Source of the DNA: Flammeovirga sp. OC4
GTDB lineage: Bacteria > Bacteroidota > Bacteroidia > Cytophagales > Flammeovirgaceae
Assembly: GCF_000812565.1 (NCBI RefSeq)
Contig: NZ_JTAM01000022.1
Span: 62,001 to 126,000, forward strand
DNA length: 64,000 nucleotides
Direction of reading: 5' to 3'
Shown: positions 63,079 through 64,000 of the stretch, piece by piece
How the letters are laid out: each line of letters starts with the position of its first letter
Position numbering within the stretch: position 1 is the first letter of the stretch
Notes under the pieces: generated by a model
What the model was told of the DNA's origin: nothing
The model's input: only the letters and a program-made list of their open reading frames with translations
Database searches by the model: none
Position numbers and translations under genes: made by a program

Positions 63079-63732
63079 ATGAAGTTATATCCAATCAGAA
63101 AGCTACAATTAGACGGTGACATACCAATGAACTGTTATGTACTTGACAGAAATGGAAAGTGCTTTATCATTGATCCGGGTTACCAAAAAGAATTAATCCA
63201 AGAGTATGTAAAACGAGAAGGGCTTGAAGTGATAGGAATATTACTTACACATGCTCACATCGACCACATTGAAGCCTTGGATTGTTTCGATGTACCTATT
63301 TATGTTCATGAGTTAGAATATCAAATTTTAATGGATAATGATCTTAATGGATTTGGATATTTTGGAAAAGAAAGAGCCTACGATATCAATTCATTGAACA
63401 TTAAAACAATCACTGAGGAGACCAAATTATATATAGATGACCATAAAATAACTGTAATACTTACTCCAGGTCATACTATTGGAGGAGTTTGTTATAAAAT
63501 TGGTCATGACCTTTATGTTGGTGATACGCTATTTGAAGGTAGTGTTGGTCGCTGGGATAGACCTACCGCAAATCTTGAGCAACTCAAGAAATCTGTAATC
63601 CAGTTGATCGATGAGCAACCTGATCACATGGTTATTCATCCTGGTCATGGTCGTAGTAGTACAATCGGAACAGAAAAACAAATCAACCCATTCTATCACG
63701 AATGGAAACGAGAACTTATTAATACAATCTAA
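63079..63732 (+). CDS. MBL-fold metallo-hydrolase, glyoxalase II-like
   Basis: The 217-residue protein has the two-metal site THAHIDH (His58, His60, Asp62, His63), a further histidine in TPGHTIGG, the bridging Asp in GDTLFEGSVGRWD and a C-terminal histidine in IHPGHGRSS. The GRWDRP and GRSSTIGTEKQ words are typical of the glyoxalase II-like group (YcbL type). It may hydrolyse thioesters, but the substrate is not known. The start is placed at 63079 because the longer frame runs through the hairpin. It is cytoplasmic and probably controlled by the preceding Crp/Fnr regulator. Confidence 0.87.
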   Translation: MKLYPIRKLQLDGDIPMNCYVLDRNGKCFIIDPGYQKELIQEYVKREGLEVIGILLTHAHIDHIEALDCFDVPIYVHELEYQILMDNDLNGFGYFGKERAYDINSLNIKTITEETKLYIDDHKITVILTPGHTIGGVCYKIGHDLYVGDTLFEGSVGRWDRPTANLEQLKKSVIQLIDEQPDHMVIHPGHGRSSTIGTEKQINPFYHEWKRELINTI

Positions 63733-63743
63733 AAATTATCCTC

Positions 63744-64000
63744 ATGAAAATCCATCACATCAGAAACGCTTCAATGGTCATTGAAACGAATGACAAAGTT
63801 ATTTTAGTAGACCCAATGCTAGGGAAAAAAAGTACAATGCCTCCTTTTTCTTTTATTCGTTTTAAAGCACGAAAAAATCCTTTAGTTGATCTGCCCGAAA
63901 ATGTTCAACCTATTTTAGATAAAGTAACGCACTGTCTTATTACTCACCTTCACCCCGATCATTTAGACAAGGATGCAGAAGCATTTTTAAGAAAGAAAAA
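63744..64000 (+). CDS. MBL-fold metallo-hydrolase (cut by window edge)
   Basis: An ATG at 63744 opens a frame that runs to the end of the window (about 85 codons visible). It begins MKIHHIRNASMVIETNDKVI and contains the metal motif THLHPDHLD, so it belongs to the MBL fold, in the Lactamase_B_2 group with RNASxxIE and LVDPML words (UlaG-like). It lies 12 bases after the first metallo-hydrolase gene and is likely co-transcribed. The C-terminal part is outside the window. Confidence 0.82.
   Translation, partial: MKIHHIRNASMVIETNDKVILVDPMLGKKSTMPPFSFIRFKARKNPLVDLPENVQPILDKVTHCLITHLHPDHLDKDAEAFLRKK

Noticed and set aside
1-64000. tRNA, rRNA or riboswitch genes
   Set aside because: I looked through the gaps and saw no conserved element that I could support.

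Overview
The window comes from a low-GC marine-type member of the Bacteroidota, most likely a Cytophagales or Flammeovirga-like polysaccharide degrader. The evidence is a SusC/SusD locus with a hybrid two-component regulator, several type IX secretion (T9SS) C-terminal sorting domains, lipoproteins with short Bacteroidota lipoboxes, promoters of the TAnnTTTG type and an exosortase of the type found in this phylum. The genus is an inference. No rRNA, tRNA, CRISPR array or intact transposase was seen.

Layout. 1-6.2 kb: housekeeping and regulatory genes (TetR C-terminus, exported HAD hydrolase, DUF1254 protein, AraC regulator, methyltransferase, a Crp-like protein without its DNA-binding domain, a TPR protein). 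6.3-10.3 kb: a very large secreted alpha-amylase. 10.6-12.7 kb: a two-gene Septu-type anti-phage system (ATPase plus HNH nuclease). 12.8-21.8 kb: an operon that reads as oxidative pentose catabolism of Weimberg type (sugar dehydrogenase, lactonase, FAH-family dehydratase, ketoglutarate-semialdehyde dehydrogenase) with a GH43 xylosidase. 22.2 kb: acetate transporter. 22.9-41.1 kb: a xylan utilisation locus with GH11, GH43, a pentoside symporter, GH10, a surface glycan-binding protein, SusD, SusC, an HTCS regulator and a second GH10. Together these genes cut xylan outside the cell, import xylo-oligosaccharides, hydrolyse them in the cytoplasm and could oxidise the pentose to 2-oxoglutarate. 41.4-44.9 kb: a cytochrome c-like lipoprotein, a Crp/Fnr regulator and an SDR. 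45.4-48.1 kb: pullulanase-like enzyme. 48.2-52.3 kb: AraC regulator, OprB-like porin and D-aminoacylase-like amidohydrolase. 52.7-57.9 kb: two sensor kinases, a LuxR-type response regulator and an acyltransferase-like membrane protein. 57.9-62.2 kb: exosortase, its associated protein, a tiny sorting-signal protein and a large T9SS protein. 62.4-64.0 kb: Crp/Fnr regulator and two metallo-beta-lactamase-fold proteins.

Most notable points. (1) The two tandem 7TM sensor kinases are complementary half-enzymes: the first keeps the ATP-binding motifs but has Asn in place of the phospho-accepting His; the second keeps that His but has lost the ATP-binding motifs. This predicts an obligate heterodimer. 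(2) Five copies of a multi-hairpin element lie between carbohydrate genes; two are full length, exactly 200 bp, have terminal inverted repeats and are flanked by TA. (3) Two Fnr-like boxes lie at identical spacing from promoter -7 elements, each beside a Crp/Fnr regulator gene. (4) A 33-bp tandem palindrome array supplies the stop codon of a dehydrogenase gene. (5) A compact exosortase/PID-CTERM-like cassette is present.
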